Shown piece after piece: positions 1-8,364 of a DNA stretch of 51,404 nt; position 1 is the stretch's first letter, and each line of letters starts with the position of its first letter. Both the position numbers and the translations under genes were made by a program. Source of the DNA: Pantoea stewartii subsp. stewartii (GTDB lineage Bacteria > Pseudomonadota > Gammaproteobacteria > Enterobacterales > Enterobacteriaceae). The stretch spans positions 1 through 51,404 of the forward strand of contig NZ_VZPF01000032.1 in NCBI RefSeq assembly GCF_008801695.1, read 5' to 3'. The notes below the pieces were generated by a model that was given only the letters and a program-made list of their open reading frames with translations, did no database searches and had not been told where the DNA came from.

Positions 1-46
1 AATGGAGGCGAAGCGCCTCAAGGAGCCATGTCCGGTGTTTCACGCG

Positions 47-77
47 ATAGTGTCCATTAAAAAATGATGGACACTAT
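47..77. repeat. 11-bp perfect inverted repeat at the edge of the helicase fragment
   Basis: ATAGTGTCCAT at 47-57 is matched by ATGGACACTAT at 67-77, separated by 9 AT-rich bases. The stop codon of the helicase-like ORF (74-76, minus strand) lies inside the right arm. Base composition rises in GC left of about 115, so the repeat may belong to an insertion-element end that truncated the ORF. I could not assign it to a named IS, and a plain hairpin is equally possible. Confidence 0.5.
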
Positions 78-745
78 TTTCCCGGAACCGGAGCCCGCTG
101 CACAGACGGTTTAAATGTGACGCTTACTTTCCATCCAAGAATACTCAATTGCACTTTCTCTGGATCGACAAAGTAATCGTTATTCATGATGAAAATATCA
201 TTCTCAGCTATAACAGAAAGTTCTTGGGCGATTTTGTTCATTAAATCACCTTTTACCGCTTTCTTTTTCGCTGTTAAGTACAGCCTTTTTTCATCATCGA
301 CAATCTCATGCTCCTGCATCAGATCATGATATATAATATCTTTGATTCTCTGATTATCGTCATTAATATTTTTGAATGAATGAAAATTAGTCACATCATC
401 AAGCCAGATTTGCCACCCAGTTAACATATCTGTGGGAATTCTAAAAAATGTTTTATCACTAATAATGAGAACTCGCTCAACTGGTGTTTTGAGGAAATCC
501 AGTACTGTATTAATGACATTTTTACCTCTTGGCATTAAATCACTAATCAGTAATTTAGATCTATCAAATTTTTTAGATGTATCTGTTGCAAGTTTCTGTG
601 TGTTTTGTACGATAATAAATTTTTCAGTACTGCCTTTAGTGTTAAGTACCCGATTGATCATATTACATAATGAAGTAGTTTTCCCTGAACCACACTCAGC
701 AGATACATACTTAAACTTGGTAAAAATAGATGTAGGATTAATCAT
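74..745 (-). CDS. Helicase-like P-loop NTPase, probably truncated at its C terminus
   Basis: This AT-rich gene encodes about 223 residues. A Walker A motif (AECGSGKT) lies near residue 20, and WLDDV near residue 110-120 could be the Walker B acidic pair, as in superfamily 2 DEAD/DEAH-type helicases. I chose the ATG at 745 rather than the one at 760 because GGAG lies 9 bases upstream of it. No later helicase motifs are present, and the protein is much shorter than a full SF2 helicase core. Its last dozen or so codons (from about position 115 leftward) are GC-richer and run into an inverted repeat at 47-77. I infer that the gene was cut by an insertion or recombination event and is probably non-functional. 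It lies downstream of two small genes on the same strand in a remnant of foreign DNA. The function is otherwise unknown. Confidence 0.55.
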   Translation of the reverse strand: MINPTSIFTKFKYVSAECGSGKTTSLCNMINRVLNTKGSTEKFIIVQNTQKLATDTSKKFDRSKLLISDLMPRGKNVINTVLDFLKTPVERVLIISDKTFFRIPTDMLTGWQIWLDDVTNFHSFKNINDDNQRIKDIIYHDLMQEHEIVDDEKRLYLTAKKKAVKGDLMNKIAQELSVIAENDIFIMNNDYFVDPEKVQLSILGWKVSVTFKPSVQRAPVPGK

Positions 746-774
746 TTGTATACGCTCCATATTGATAAATTTAG

Positions 775-810
775 AAAGGCCGATTCATGCGAGTGAGTCG
801 GCCTTTTTTT
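775..810. terminator. Hairpin between the 89-codon gene and the helicase fragment
   Basis: AAAGGCCGA (775-783) pairs with TCGGCCTTT (798-806). A run of seven T (804-810) follows on the plus strand. Read on the minus strand, where the adjacent genes lie, the 3' tract is weaker (TTTCTAAATTT). It could act as a bidirectional terminator or as an attenuator upstream of the helicase-like gene. Confidence 0.5.
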
Positions 811-821
811 GAGGTGATAGA

Positions 822-1091
822 TTAGTTGGTTAACTGGGGGCGGTGTAAATTCTTAAGTTTTACTTTTTGATACCAGTTTTTGTATTTCGTGAGTTTGTTA
901 CTTCTTAGCTTCTCTATGTATCCTTTTGGTAATCGCACTTTTAATATGTTACATATTCGTGCTGAGGTCATATCGCTACATAGAATGTTTTCATATTGAT
1001 CAAAAGTAAGTGATATTTCTGATGAAATTGTTTTTTTACGAACTGATTTATTCAGCGTCTTTCTATTGGTACGTATTTCCCTTTTCTTCAA
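822..1091 (-). CDS. Unknown small basic protein (89 aa)
   Basis: I do not recognise this protein. It is lysine/arginine-rich, especially in its first 20 residues (MKKREIRTNRK...), has no membrane segment, and has the AT-rich composition of the surrounding remnant. The start is TTG at 1091, with GGAG about 9 bases upstream. It begins only 3 bases after the stop of the preceding small ORF (1095-1262), so the two were probably translationally coupled. Basic composition would suit a nucleic-acid-binding protein, but that is only inference. It stops at 822, just before a hairpin and the helicase-like fragment. Confidence 0.45.
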   Translation of the reverse strand: MKKREIRTNRKTLNKSVRKKTISSEISLTFDQYENILCSDMTSARICNILKVRLPKGYIEKLRSNKLTKYKNWYQKVKLKNLHRPQLTN

Positions 1092-1094
1092 TTG

Positions 1095-1262
1095 TTATTC
1101 TCCATAATTTTTTCTTTTGCTAAGATATTGTTGCAGCCATTTTGTTGCAACAATACTCATATCTGGTGGGGAATTGTTGAAATACATCGCTTCATCATAT
1201 TCTTCTTCCAGTCTTTTTTGATTAGATAATATTTAATTTTCTAAATTATCTTTTACTTTCAT
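1095..1262 (-). pseudogene. Small ORF (55 codons) broken by an in-frame TAA at codon 10
   Basis: From ATG at 1262, the frame reads nine codons (MKVKDNLEN), then TAA at 1233-1235, then stays open for 45 more codons, ending ...QQYLSKRKNYGE and stopping at 1095. The segment after the stop looks like real coding sequence (charged, ending exactly 3 bases before the next gene), and an AGG lies 7-8 bases upstream of the ATG. The simplest reading is an AAA- or CAA-to-TAA nonsense change in a small gene that was coupled to the 89-codon gene. Alternatively the real gene starts at an internal codon after the stop (such as the ATG in ...EAMYF). The product is unknown. Confidence 0.4.
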
Positions 1263-1659
1263 TTTAATACCTATGTGTATAAGATTTGGTTTTCAGATTT
1301 TAGTATAGGTCACAAAAAAAACTTGTTTCATGAGAAAATAACAGTTAATTACTGTCTCAACAGATTATTCCTGTTGAAGGTAATTAAATAGCGGTAAGTA
1401 ATGAATAAAGTAGGGTATCTACTTATTTTTCTAAACATGATTCAAAACTTCATTTGGCGATAATAATGATTAATTCTGTCCATAGTTTCTAACTATAACC
1501 GTTTTACATGGGTAAAGAATAATCAAGGTTTTTGTTTTCCTGTGGGGTACAAAATGGGGTACAGGCTGGGGTACTATGCTCAATAGTGAGATTCGTAAAA
1601 ACAACCTTATACAAACAGGTAAACTTACATAACTCACTAATTAATAAAGAAATGTAATC
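1263..1659. other. AT-rich non-coding stretch between the accessory remnant and thiM
   Basis: No convincing ORF lies here. It holds the presumed promoter of the minus-strand small genes (next to 1263-1320), the TGGGGTAC repeats at 1543-1574, and the presumed promoter of thiM ahead of the riboswitch. The composition changes from AT-rich to chromosomal at about 1600-1660, which probably marks the edge of foreign DNA. Confidence 0.5.
1543..1574 (+). repeat. Three TGGGGTAC repeats with exact 12-bp period
   Basis: TGGGGTAC begins at 1543, 1555 and 1567, so the copies sit on nearly the same face of the helix. They lie at the border between AT-rich accessory DNA and the thiM region. Closely phased short repeats beside an element boundary resemble the arm-type sites bound by tyrosine integrases. 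That interpretation is inference; no integrase gene is visible in the window. Confidence 0.6.
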
Positions 1660-1742
1660 TACATGACTCGGGGTGCCCTTCTTTGTGAAGGCTGAGAAAA
1701 ACCCGTATTACCTGATCTGGATAATGCCAGCGTAGGGAAGTC
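1660..1742 (+). promoter_or_regulatory. TPP riboswitch (THI element) of thiMD
   Basis: The conserved pieces occur in order: ACTCGGGGTGCCC at 1666-1678, GGCTGAGA around 1690-1697, ACCCGTATTACCTGATCTGG at 1701-1720, then AATGCCAGCGTAGGGAAG up to 1740. This is the thiamine pyrophosphate aptamer. It ends about 48 bases before the thiM start codon. By analogy with E. coli thiM, TPP binding is expected to hide the thiM ribosome-binding site (GGGAG at 1779-1784). Confidence 0.95.
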
Positions 1743-1789
1743 TGATGCCTGACCGCATTCGCCTTCTTGTCCGCCGGTTGGGAGTTCTG

Positions 1790-2578
1790 ATGACACATCA
1801 ACCGCACCATCTTTCTGATGCGCAATGCGCGCCCATCCTGCAACAGTTTCGCCGTCAGTCACCGCTCGTGCACTGCATGACCAATGATGTGGTGCAAATG
1901 CTCACGGCTAATGTCCTGCTTGCTCTGAACGCGTCACCTGCCATGGTCATCGATCGCGAGGAAGCACCGCAGTTCAGCGGTATCGCGGATGCACTGTTAA
2001 TCAATGTCGGCACATTAACGCACGAACGCCAGCAGGCCATGGCCGCGGCAATCGAGGCGGCTAATCTGGCAGGCACGCCCTGGACGCTGGACCCGGTGGC
2101 GGTGGGCGCACTGACGTTGCGTAACCGGTTTTGTCAGCAGGTGCTGATGCAGTCGCCTGCCGTGATTCGCGGCAATGCTTCCGAGATTCTGGCGCTGGCC
2201 CAGCAGGCTGACGGCGGACGTGGCGTGGACAGCCAGCACGCCGCCGAAAGCGCCCTGCTGGCCGCCCAACAACTGGCGCGTGAGTATCAAACCTGTGTGG
2301 TGGTCACTGGCGAGGTGGATTATGCCACCGACGGAATGCGTACCCTGTCGATTGTCGGCGGATCGCCCTTAATGACGCGGGTGGTCGGCACCGGCTGTGC
2401 GCTGTCTGCGGTCGTCGCCGCCTTTGCCAGCCTGCCGGGTGACAGACTGGTCAATATCGCCAGCGCCTGTCGGGTGATGGCACTGGCCGGAGAGAAAGCC
2501 GCACAGGCATCAACCGGGCCGGGCAGCTTTGCACCGGCGTTTCTGGACGCGCTCTGGACACTGGAGGCCACCCTGTGA
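1790..2578 (+). CDS. thiM: Hydroxyethylthiazole kinase
   Basis: ThiM phosphorylates 4-methyl-5-(2-hydroxyethyl)thiazole with ATP, salvaging the thiazole half of thiamine in the cytoplasm. The protein shows the family signatures [11 protein letters not shown] near the N terminus, the ligand-site stretch TLDPVAVGA, and the catalytic glycine-rich loop [11 protein letters not shown] near residue 200. The frame is open from 1745, but that start would lie at the end of the riboswitch. ATG 1790 is preceded by GGGAG at a proper distance and gives 262 residues, the same length as the E. coli protein. The gene is controlled by the upstream TPP riboswitch and overlaps thiD by 4 bases, so the two are translationally coupled. 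Confidence 0.95.
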   Translation: MTHQPHHLSDAQCAPILQQFRRQSPLVHCMTNDVVQMLTANVLLALNASPAMVIDREEAPQFSGIADALLINVGTLTHERQQAMAAAIEAANLAGTPWTLDPVAVGALTLRNRFCQQVLMQSPAVIRGNASEILALAQQADGGRGVDSQHAAESALLAAQQLAREYQTCVVVTGEVDYATDGMRTLSIVGGSPLMTRVVGTGCALSAVVAAFASLPGDRLVNIASACRVMALAGEKAAQASTGPGSFAPAFLDALWTLEATL

Positions 2579-3375
2579 AACGCATCAATGCTTTAACGAT
2601 TGCCGGTACCGATCCCAGCGGCGGTGCCGGGATTCAGGCCGACCTGAAAACCTTCTCCGCACTGGGCGCTTACGGCACCAGCGTGATTACGGCCCTGGTG
2701 GCGCAAAATACCTGTGGCGTACAGTCGGTGTACCGTATTGATCCTGATTTTGTCAGCGCGCAGCTGGATTCCGTTCTTGATGACGTGCGCATCGACAGTG
2801 CAAAAATTGGCATGCTGTCCGACGCGGCGATCGTGGAGCGGGTGGCGGCTGGCTTGCAGCGCCGGGCAATCCCGTTTGTGGTGCTGGACACGGTGATGGT
2901 GGCCAAGAGCGGCGATGCCTTACTGAGTCCTGATGCCATTGCCTGTGTCCGCGAGCGCCTGTTGCCACAGGTGTCACTGATCACACCTAATCTGCCCGAA
3001 GCCGCCGCGCTGCTCGAATGCCGTATGGCCAGCAATGAGAACGAGATGCTGACGCAGGGCGATGCCCTTCTGGCGCTGGGTTGTCAGGCCGTGCTGATGA
3101 AGGGTGGACATCTGGATCATGGCGAAAGTCCTGACTGGCTGATCACGCCAGCGGGGCGGCAACGGTTCAGCACGCCTCGGGTGAAGACGCGCCATACGCA
3201 CGGTACCGGTTGTACGCTGTCTGCTGCGCTGGCGGCCCTGCGTCCACGGCACAGTGACTGGGCGGAGACGGTTAATGAAGCCAAAACCTGGCTACAACAG
3301 GCCCTGCTGACAGCCGATTCGCTGGAGGTGGGCCACGGGACTGGACCTGTGCATCATTTTCATCAGTGGTGGTAA
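2575..3375 (+). CDS. thiD: Hydroxymethylpyrimidine / phosphomethylpyrimidine kinase
   Basis: ThiD phosphorylates HMP and then HMP-phosphate to give HMP diphosphate, the pyrimidine half of thiamine. The 266-residue protein belongs to the ribokinase-like fold. It opens with [20 protein letters not shown], has the ...[13 protein letters not shown] segment near residue 145, and carries the anion-hole loop [15 protein letters not shown] near residue 205. The start is GTG at 2575, inside the thiM stop region (GTGA overlap), so it is read from the same TPP-controlled transcript. It converges on rspR, whose stop is only 28 bases away; I see no clear terminator in that gap. Confidence 0.95.
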   Translation: MKRINALTIAGTDPSGGAGIQADLKTFSALGAYGTSVITALVAQNTCGVQSVYRIDPDFVSAQLDSVLDDVRIDSAKIGMLSDAAIVERVAAGLQRRAIPFVVLDTVMVAKSGDALLSPDAIACVRERLLPQVSLITPNLPEAAALLECRMASNENEMLTQGDALLALGCQAVLMKGGHLDHGESPDWLITPAGRQRFSTPRVKTRHTHGTGCTLSAALAALRPRHSDWAETVNEAKTWLQQALLTADSLEVGHGTGPVHHFHQWW

Positions 3376-3403
3376 CGGCTTCGCTCAGCGATTGTACGGC
3401 GCG

Positions 3404-4090
3404 CTACTCAGCCTCGAACCAGTCACGGTTTTGCCTGATCACGGGCGCGAGCGAAAACATCATTGCCTGCAGATGGTGACGCAGGGCGGTTTCTGCCTGG
3501 TCCGCATCGCGCGCTTTCAGGGCGGCAAAAACGGCTTCATGTTGTTCGATCAGCGTTTCAGCGGGCGCGACCTGATTCAGGGTGAGATAGCGCACCCGGT
3601 CCATCGTCGCCTTGATGTTTTCAATGGTTTCCCATGCCAGCATACAGTCGATGCTCTCCGCAATCAGACGATGGAATTCATCGTCCAGGCTGAAAAACAT
3701 CTGGCTGTCGCCCCGGGCGGCAGTGATGCGCTGGAGCTGCAGATTATGCTCCAGCGCCATCAGTCCGCGCTGGCTTGTTTCCCGCGCTGCGCGGCGTATC
3801 ACGGCCAGTTCTACCGCTTCCCGGATAAAGCGTCCATCTTCAACCAGCTTCGCTGAAATCTTACGCACAAAGGTGCCGCGCTGTGGAAGGATTTGTACCA
3901 GACCGGCTTCTGCCAGCTTAATGAACGCCTCACGTACCGGCTGGCGAGAGAGATGAAAACGGGCGGAAACCTCTTTTTCCGACAGCAAAGCGCCCGGCTG
4001 AATGACGCAGGTGACGATATCTTTGCGTAGATAACGGTAAATCTGCTGATTGACCGGTTCACTTGTCGTGATGGTGTAGGAAAGTGTCAT
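3404..4090 (-). CDS. rspR: GntR-family (FadR subfamily) transcriptional regulator, RspR-like
   Basis: The 228-residue protein has an N-terminal winged helix (residues about 12-75, including LSEKEVSARFHLSRQPVREAF) and a C-terminal all-helical FCD ligand-binding domain with the expected metal-site histidines (DDEFH, EQHEAV, HHLQ). Length and sequence match E. coli RspR/YdfH closely. RspR represses rspAB in E. coli. Here it lies 50 bases downstream of the mannonate oxidoreductase-like gene and is probably cotranscribed with it, so control of sugar-acid catabolism is the likely role. The ligand is not deducible from sequence. Confidence 0.85.
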   Translation of the reverse strand: MTLSYTITTSEPVNQQIYRYLRKDIVTCVIQPGALLSEKEVSARFHLSRQPVREAFIKLAEAGLVQILPQRGTFVRKISAKLVEDGRFIREAVELAVIRRAARETSQRGLMALEHNLQLQRITAARGDSQMFFSLDDEFHRLIAESIDCMLAWETIENIKATMDRVRYLTLNQVAPAETLIEQHEAVFAALKARDADQAETALRHHLQAMMFSLAPVIRQNRDWFEAE

Positions 4091-4140
4091 GTTCTGTCCC
4101 TGTTAACATTAACCCGATTTCGCCAGCGCGTTAAAACGCC

Positions 4141-5601
4141 TTAGCCCTGTGCGATGGCCTGTTGCACGGCCGCCCGTGCCCCCACTTTCGTCAACTGTAT
4201 ATAGCAGGCGGAGAGCGCGTCAACAAAGGCTGTATTATCCGCCAGATCCTCGCCGAAAACGGTTTTCAGGCCCAGTAAGGCCCGCACCCGCTCCTGACCT
4301 TCCGCACTTTCTGCCACACAGGTGGCCAGCTGGGCTTTAAGTGGGTCACGGATCGCTATAGGTTCGCCTTTTTCATCGACCGCACCGACATAGCGCATCC
4401 AGGCGGCAATGCCCAGCAACAGCAGCGGGCAGGGTGTGCCGTTAGCGAGATGCCAGCGCACGCTGTCGAGAAAGCGTTGTGGCAGTTTCTGGGTGCCATC
4501 GGTTGCAATCTGGTAAGTGCGGTGTCTGATAGCGCGGTTGGCAAAGCGAGCGATTAAGGCGTCGGCATAAGCCGGTAGATCCACCCCCTGCGTGGTTAAC
4601 GTCGGCGCCTGTTCGTTAACCATCAGCGCACGTGCAGCCGCCCGGAATGCGTCGTCAGCCATACAATCGCTGATGTGTTCATAACCCGCAAGGTAACCAA
4701 GGTACGCCAGAAAGGAGTGGCTGCCATTGAGCATGCGCAACTTCATTTGCTCAAACGGCAGCACATCCTCCACCAGTTCGGCACCGGCCTTGTCCCAGTC
4801 AGGTCGGCCACTGACAAAATGGTCTTCAATCACCCACTGAAAGAAAGGTTCAGCCTCAACGGCCACCGGATCGGACGAACCAATACGGGCACGTAACGCG
4901 TCAAAGGCGGCCTCATTCATTGCCGGAACAATGCGATCTACCATGGTGGAGGGAAAGGTGATGTTGTGCTGAATATAGTCCGCCAGCGACGCATCATGCT
5001 GCCGGGCGAGCTGCGTCACCACATTCCGTGTGACGTGGCCATTTTCAGGCATGTTATCGCAGGACATCACGCTGAAAGGCGCTAAACCCAGATCGCGTCG
5101 ACGGCGGATGGCGGCGACAATCAATCCGGGCAGCGAGCGGGGCTGTGCGGGGTGCGCCAGGTCATGCACGATATCCGCATGTTGCAGATCGAGATTGCCG
5201 CTGGCGGGCAGGTGACAATAGCCTTTTTCCGTCACGGTCATCGACACAATCGCCACGTCCGGCTGGCACAGGGCCGTAATCACGGCATCAATGCCGTCCG
5301 TTTTGCCGTGCAGTGCCGCGGTAACCACCCCAATGACCCGGGTTTTCACGGCGTCGTCACTTTTTTCGGTCAACGTATAGAGAAAGTCCTGCTGGCGGAG
5401 TGCCTGAATCAGTTCGCCACTGTTAAGGTTAACCTCGCAGATTCCCCAGTCGCTACCCTGTTCGGCCAGTTTATCCGTGCACAAGGCCTGATGAGCGCGA
5501 TGAAAGGCACCAAAGCCGATATGCACTATACGGGTTTTAAGCTGGCGACGGTCATAGGCGGGCAGATGAACATCCGCAGGAAGGTGATCGATGTGTAGCA
5601 T
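4141..5601 (-). CDS. ydfI: Mannitol dehydrogenase-family oxidoreductase (D-mannonate oxidoreductase, YdfI-like)
   Basis: NAD-dependent oxidoreductase of the polyol/sugar-acid long-chain family, related to UxuB (fructuronate reductase). Visible features are the N-terminal Rossmann motif [15 protein letters not shown] and the family signature around [16 protein letters not shown], containing the catalytic Lys-x-Asn-x4-His pattern (KLRMLNGSH). The frame is open upstream to 5682, but ATG 5601 is preceded by AAGGA at good spacing and gives 486 residues, the same as E. coli YdfI. It is followed after 50 bases by rspR, the same pairing as ydfI-ydfH in E. coli. The substrate (mannonate/fructuronate or a relative) is inferred from family. 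Confidence 0.85.
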   Translation of the reverse strand: MLHIDHLPADVHLPAYDRRQLKTRIVHIGFGAFHRAHQALCTDKLAEQGSDWGICEVNLNSGELIQALRQQDFLYTLTEKSDDAVKTRVIGVVTAALHGKTDGIDAVITALCQPDVAIVSMTVTEKGYCHLPASGNLDLQHADIVHDLAHPAQPRSLPGLIVAAIRRRRDLGLAPFSVMSCDNMPENGHVTRNVVTQLARQHDASLADYIQHNITFPSTMVDRIVPAMNEAAFDALRARIGSSDPVAVEAEPFFQWVIEDHFVSGRPDWDKAGAELVEDVLPFEQMKLRMLNGSHSFLAYLGYLAGYEHISDCMADDAFRAAARALMVNEQAPTLTTQGVDLPAYADALIARFANRAIRHRTYQIATDGTQKLPQRFLDSVRWHLANGTPCPLLLLGIAAWMRYVGAVDEKGEPIAIRDPLKAQLATCVAESAEGQERVRALLGLKTVFGEDLADNTAFVDALSACYIQLTKVGARAAVQQAIAQG

Positions 5602-5732
5602 AAAGCATCCTTGTGGCAGACGGACGGCAGGCCATGCTGGCATTAAGGATGAAAAATTACGCGTCCCGCTACTACCATACAAGTTGAAGTAGCGGAATTG
5701 TGAATGTAATCACGAACTGTTTACATTAAGGC

Positions 5733-5750
5733 CGGGAGCCAGGGCTCCCG
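5733..5750 (-). terminator. GC hairpin just after yegS
   Basis: CGGGAGCC (5733-5740) and GGCTCCCG (5743-5750) form an 8-bp perfect dyad, 6 bases beyond the yegS stop codon. No strong U-tract follows on the minus strand, so it is either a weak terminator or a 3'-end stabilising hairpin. Confidence 0.4.
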
Positions 5751-5756
5751 TGAGAA

Positions 5757-6656
5757 TTAACTCAGCAGGGCACACTGCGGCGGCAGGCGGCAGCTTAACG
5801 CGCCCGGCATGATATCGATGGTAAATGACTGGCCTGTCAGCGGTTCGCCATCCAGGTTAAAGGTCATTTCATGCGGTGAGCGAATCGTCAGGGACGATAA
5901 GCGCGTAGAAACGATGCCGGGATTCTCTTCATCGCCGGTCAGGGAATGCAGCAGGGTAGGCAGCAACTCCTGCGCGGTAACAATGCTGACGTCCAGCAGG
6001 CCATCGTTAATCAACGCCGACGGGCATAAACGCTGACCGCCTCCGGCCTGACGACCGTTGCCGATGCCGATGACCAGCGCATCGCCCTGCCAGTTAAAAC
6101 CGGGCCCGGTAATTTCACAACTGTCCGGTTTAAGCGTGTCCATGCGCATCAACCCATGAATAAAATAGGACACGCCGCCCAGCGCGGATTTGAGTTTTTC
6201 CGGCGTCTCGGTCGTAATGCGCGTGCCAAATCCTCCGGTCACCATATTAATAAAATAGTGATGCTGGTTAACGCGGGCGAGGTCGATATCACAGGCTTTA
6301 CCCTGGATAGCTAGGCGCAAGGCGTGCTCAATCTCTTCAGGAATGCCGACGCTGGTGGCAAAATCGTTCGCTGTGCCCAGCGGCAGAATCCCCAGAACCG
6401 GGCGCTCATCCGCGTTGACCGACGCCAGTGCGGTAGCGATTTCGTTGACGGTGCCGTCACCGCCGCCCGCCACTACGGTTTCCGCCTGCAGTTCAAGGGC
6501 TTCTTCCACGTAACGCTCACCGTCTCCTTTTTCATACGTCACGCGCACGGCTATGTTAAAGCCCTCGGCGCGCAGCTTCGTGATCGCTTCACGGAGATCG
6601 TCATTACCTGCGCCTTTACCATTCAGGATTAGCAGCGTAAGCGATTGTTTGTCCAT
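5757..6656 (-). CDS. yegS: Lipid kinase YegS
   Basis: Cytoplasmic diacylglycerol-kinase-like enzyme; E. coli YegS phosphorylates phosphatidylglycerol in vitro. The 299-residue protein has the DAGK catalytic domain: [12 protein letters not shown] at residues 7-18, the nucleotide-binding motif [17 protein letters not shown] near residue 60-75, and [13 protein letters not shown] near residue 95. The C-terminal beta-sandwich includes [21 protein letters not shown]. Length equals the E. coli protein. The start at 6656 follows the cyaR terminator by about 75 bases, so it has its own promoter; CTATAA at about 6695-6700 (minus) is a possible -10. Confidence 0.95.
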   Translation of the reverse strand: MDKQSLTLLILNGKGAGNDDLREAITKLRAEGFNIAVRVTYEKGDGERYVEEALELQAETVVAGGGDGTVNEIATALASVNADERPVLGILPLGTANDFATSVGIPEEIEHALRLAIQGKACDIDLARVNQHHYFINMVTGGFGTRITTETPEKLKSALGGVSYFIHGLMRMDTLKPDSCEITGPGFNWQGDALVIGIGNGRQAGGGQRLCPSALINDGLLDVSIVTAQELLPTLLHSLTGDEENPGIVSTRLSSLTIRSPHEMTFNLDGEPLTGQSFTIDIMPGALSCRLPPQCALLS

Positions 6657-6732
6657 TATCTGTTCCTTGGAGATCGAAAGCGTAGTTAGTGGTTATAGCA
6701 TAGCCGGAAGAGAAAAATGATTGGCGAAAGGG

Positions 6733-6821
6733 AGAAAAAAGAAAACCCGCACGGGGGAGCCGGGCGGGTGAATGAGGTGGATCCAGTTACTGCTGCTGAT
6801 AATTGTTACTCATTGGTAGCA
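6733..6821 (-). ncRNA. cyaR: CyaR small regulatory RNA homologue
   Basis: On the minus strand, downstream of trhP as in E. coli, lies a promoter, then about 89 nt ending in a rho-independent terminator (ACCCGC...GCGGGT followed by TTTTCTTTTTT). Just before the terminator is GGATCCACCTCATTC, matching the conserved CyaR seed region (E. coli GGAACCACCTCCTTA). CyaR is an Hfq-dependent sRNA that base-pairs with mRNAs such as ompX and represses them. The 5' half differs from the E. coli sequence. The 5' end is inferred from the -10 box TATAGT at 6828-6833. Confidence 0.75.
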
Positions 6822-6827
6822 GGCAGC

Positions 6828-6870
6828 ACTATAGTTCAGTAAAACCGAGCCGTCTGTGATCCTGTTCTTG
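6828..6870 (-). promoter_or_regulatory. cyaR promoter with class II CRP site
   Basis: The -10 hexamer TATAGT occupies 6833-6828 on the minus strand. The 16-mer CAAGAACAGGATCACA (6870-6855) has a perfect TCACA right half-site and a poor left half. Its centre (6862.5) is 41.5 bases upstream of the inferred start at 6821, the standard class II CRP position, which fits the cAMP-CRP activation known for E. coli cyaR. Confidence 0.6.
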
Positions 6871-6886
6871 CTTTTGACAAATTTTG

Positions 6887-8260
6887 TCAGGCCGTGGCGT
6901 GAGCGGCATGCGGATCCTGAGTGTTCTGGCCTGGCGCAAAGTTACGCAGCAGCAAGGCAAACCGCAAATCTACCTCCGGCGGCACTTTCATCCAGACGCG
7001 ATGCCCGTCTCCCGGGGCCACCTCTGTCGGTTCTCCACGGCTGTTTTGCAGGGCATCAAGGGTGCAGATCAGGTTACCGGACGGCGTCATGATCTCCAGG
7101 CTGTCATGCAGAACAAATTTATTCTTTACCCGTACTTCCGCCCAGCCCTCGCGCTGTTCACCGCTGAACTCCCCGACGAACTGCTGGCGCTCTGAGACAG
7201 AGTAGCCGGTCTGGTAATTCTGGTAGCTGTCGTGGGTGTGACGACGCAAAAAACCTTCGGTATAGCCGCGATGTGCCAGGCCTTCCAGGGTTTCCAGCAG
7301 GGCAGAATCAAACGGTTTACCTGCCGCCGCATCGTCAATGGCTTTGCGATAAACCTGTGCGGTGCGGGCGCAGTAATAATAGGATTTGGTGCGACCTTCG
7401 ATTTTCAGCGAGTGAACGCCCATCTGGCTCAGGCGCTCGACGTGCGCCACGGCACGCAGATCTTTCGAGTTCATGATGTAGGTGCCGTGTTCATCTTCAA
7501 AGGCGCTCATCATTTCGCCGGGTTTCATTTTCTCCTCCAGCAAAAACACCTTGTCGCTGGGTTGCCCAATGCCCAATGTAGGCGTCACGTCCTGTACGCT
7601 GACCGGCTGATGAATTTCAACAATGTTGCCGACGTCATCTTGTCTGGCTTCCTGCAACTGATATTCCCAGCGGCAGGCGTTGGTGCAGGTTCCCTGGTTA
7701 GGATCGCGTTTATTCATGTAGCCCGACAGCAGACAGCGCCCGGAGTACGCCATACACAGTGCGCCGTGCACAAATACTTCCAGCTCCATGTCCGGCACCT
7801 GCTCGCGAATATCGGCGATCTCCTCCAGCGACAGCTCGCGGGATAAAATCACCCGACTTAAGCCCATTTGCTGCCAGAATTTCACCGTTGCCCAGTTTAC
7901 GGCGTTAGCCTGCACAGATAAGTGGATGGGCATGGCCGGAAACGCCTCACGCACCAGCATGATCAGGCCAGGATCGGACATGATTAACGCGTCGGGCTGC
8001 ATCTCAATTACCGGCGTTAAGTCGCGAATAAAGGTTTTCAGCTTGGCGTTATGCGGGGCGATATTCACCACCACATAAAACTTTTTACCCAGCGCGTGGG
8101 CTTCGTTAATGCCTTTCGCCAGGTTTTCATGGCTGAATTCGTTATTGCGTACCCGCAGGCTGTAGCGCGGCTGGCCGGCATAGACGGCATCGGCCCCATA
8201 GGCAAACGCGTAACGCATGTTTTTCAGCGTTCCGGCGGGGGAAAGTAATTCGGGTTTCAT
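6887..8260 (-). CDS. trhP: Prephenate-dependent tRNA uridine(34) hydroxylase
   Basis: U32 peptidase-family protein (YegQ) of 457 residues. TrhP makes 5-hydroxyuridine at the wobble base of tRNAs from prephenate, in parallel with the oxygen-dependent TrhO. The sequence starts MKPELLSPAGTLKNMRYAFA and has the U32 core with EVFVHGALCMAYSGRCLLSG, then GTCTNACRWEY. The cysteines in these two motifs are the expected iron-sulfur ligands. SLKIEGRTKSYYYCART follows near residue 285. It is a single gene with its own leader (8261-8380), which contains two dyads and an FNR-like box. CyaR follows it downstream, as in E. coli. Confidence 0.95.
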   Translation of the reverse strand: MKPELLSPAGTLKNMRYAFAYGADAVYAGQPRYSLRVRNNEFSHENLAKGINEAHALGKKFYVVVNIAPHNAKLKTFIRDLTPVIEMQPDALIMSDPGLIMLVREAFPAMPIHLSVQANAVNWATVKFWQQMGLSRVILSRELSLEEIADIREQVPDMELEVFVHGALCMAYSGRCLLSGYMNKRDPNQGTCTNACRWEYQLQEARQDDVGNIVEIHQPVSVQDVTPTLGIGQPSDKVFLLEEKMKPGEMMSAFEDEHGTYIMNSKDLRAVAHVERLSQMGVHSLKIEGRTKSYYYCARTAQVYRKAIDDAAAGKPFDSALLETLEGLAHRGYTEGFLRRHTHDSYQNYQTGYSVSERQQFVGEFSGEQREGWAEVRVKNKFVLHDSLEIMTPSGNLICTLDALQNSRGEPTEVAPGDGHRVWMKVPPEVDLRFALLLRNFAPGQNTQDPHAAHATA

Positions 8261-8285
8261 GATGTGCTCACTGATGTCAGGTCAG

Positions 8286-8305
8286 CATGTCGCCTGGGCG
8301 ACATG
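8286..8305. repeat. 20-bp near-perfect palindrome in the trhP leader
   Basis: CATGTCGCCTGGGCGACATG has 9-bp arms around a 2-base centre. A second dyad, GCAGGG (8307-8312) / CCCTGC (8318-8323), follows directly. They lie 26-63 bases upstream of the trhP start codon. They could be a DNA operator, paired leader hairpins, or a baeR-end terminator; no U-tract follows on either strand. Confidence 0.5.
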
Positions 8306-8364
8306 TGCAGGGGGAAACCCTGCAAAAGGTGCGGAATTGTAGGCAGGGTGAAAACGGAAGTAAA

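Noticed and set aside
1745..1789. Upstream ATG of thiM at 1745
   Set aside because: It lies right at the end of the riboswitch with no proper Shine-Dalgarno; ATG 1790 has GGGAG upstream and gives the family length.
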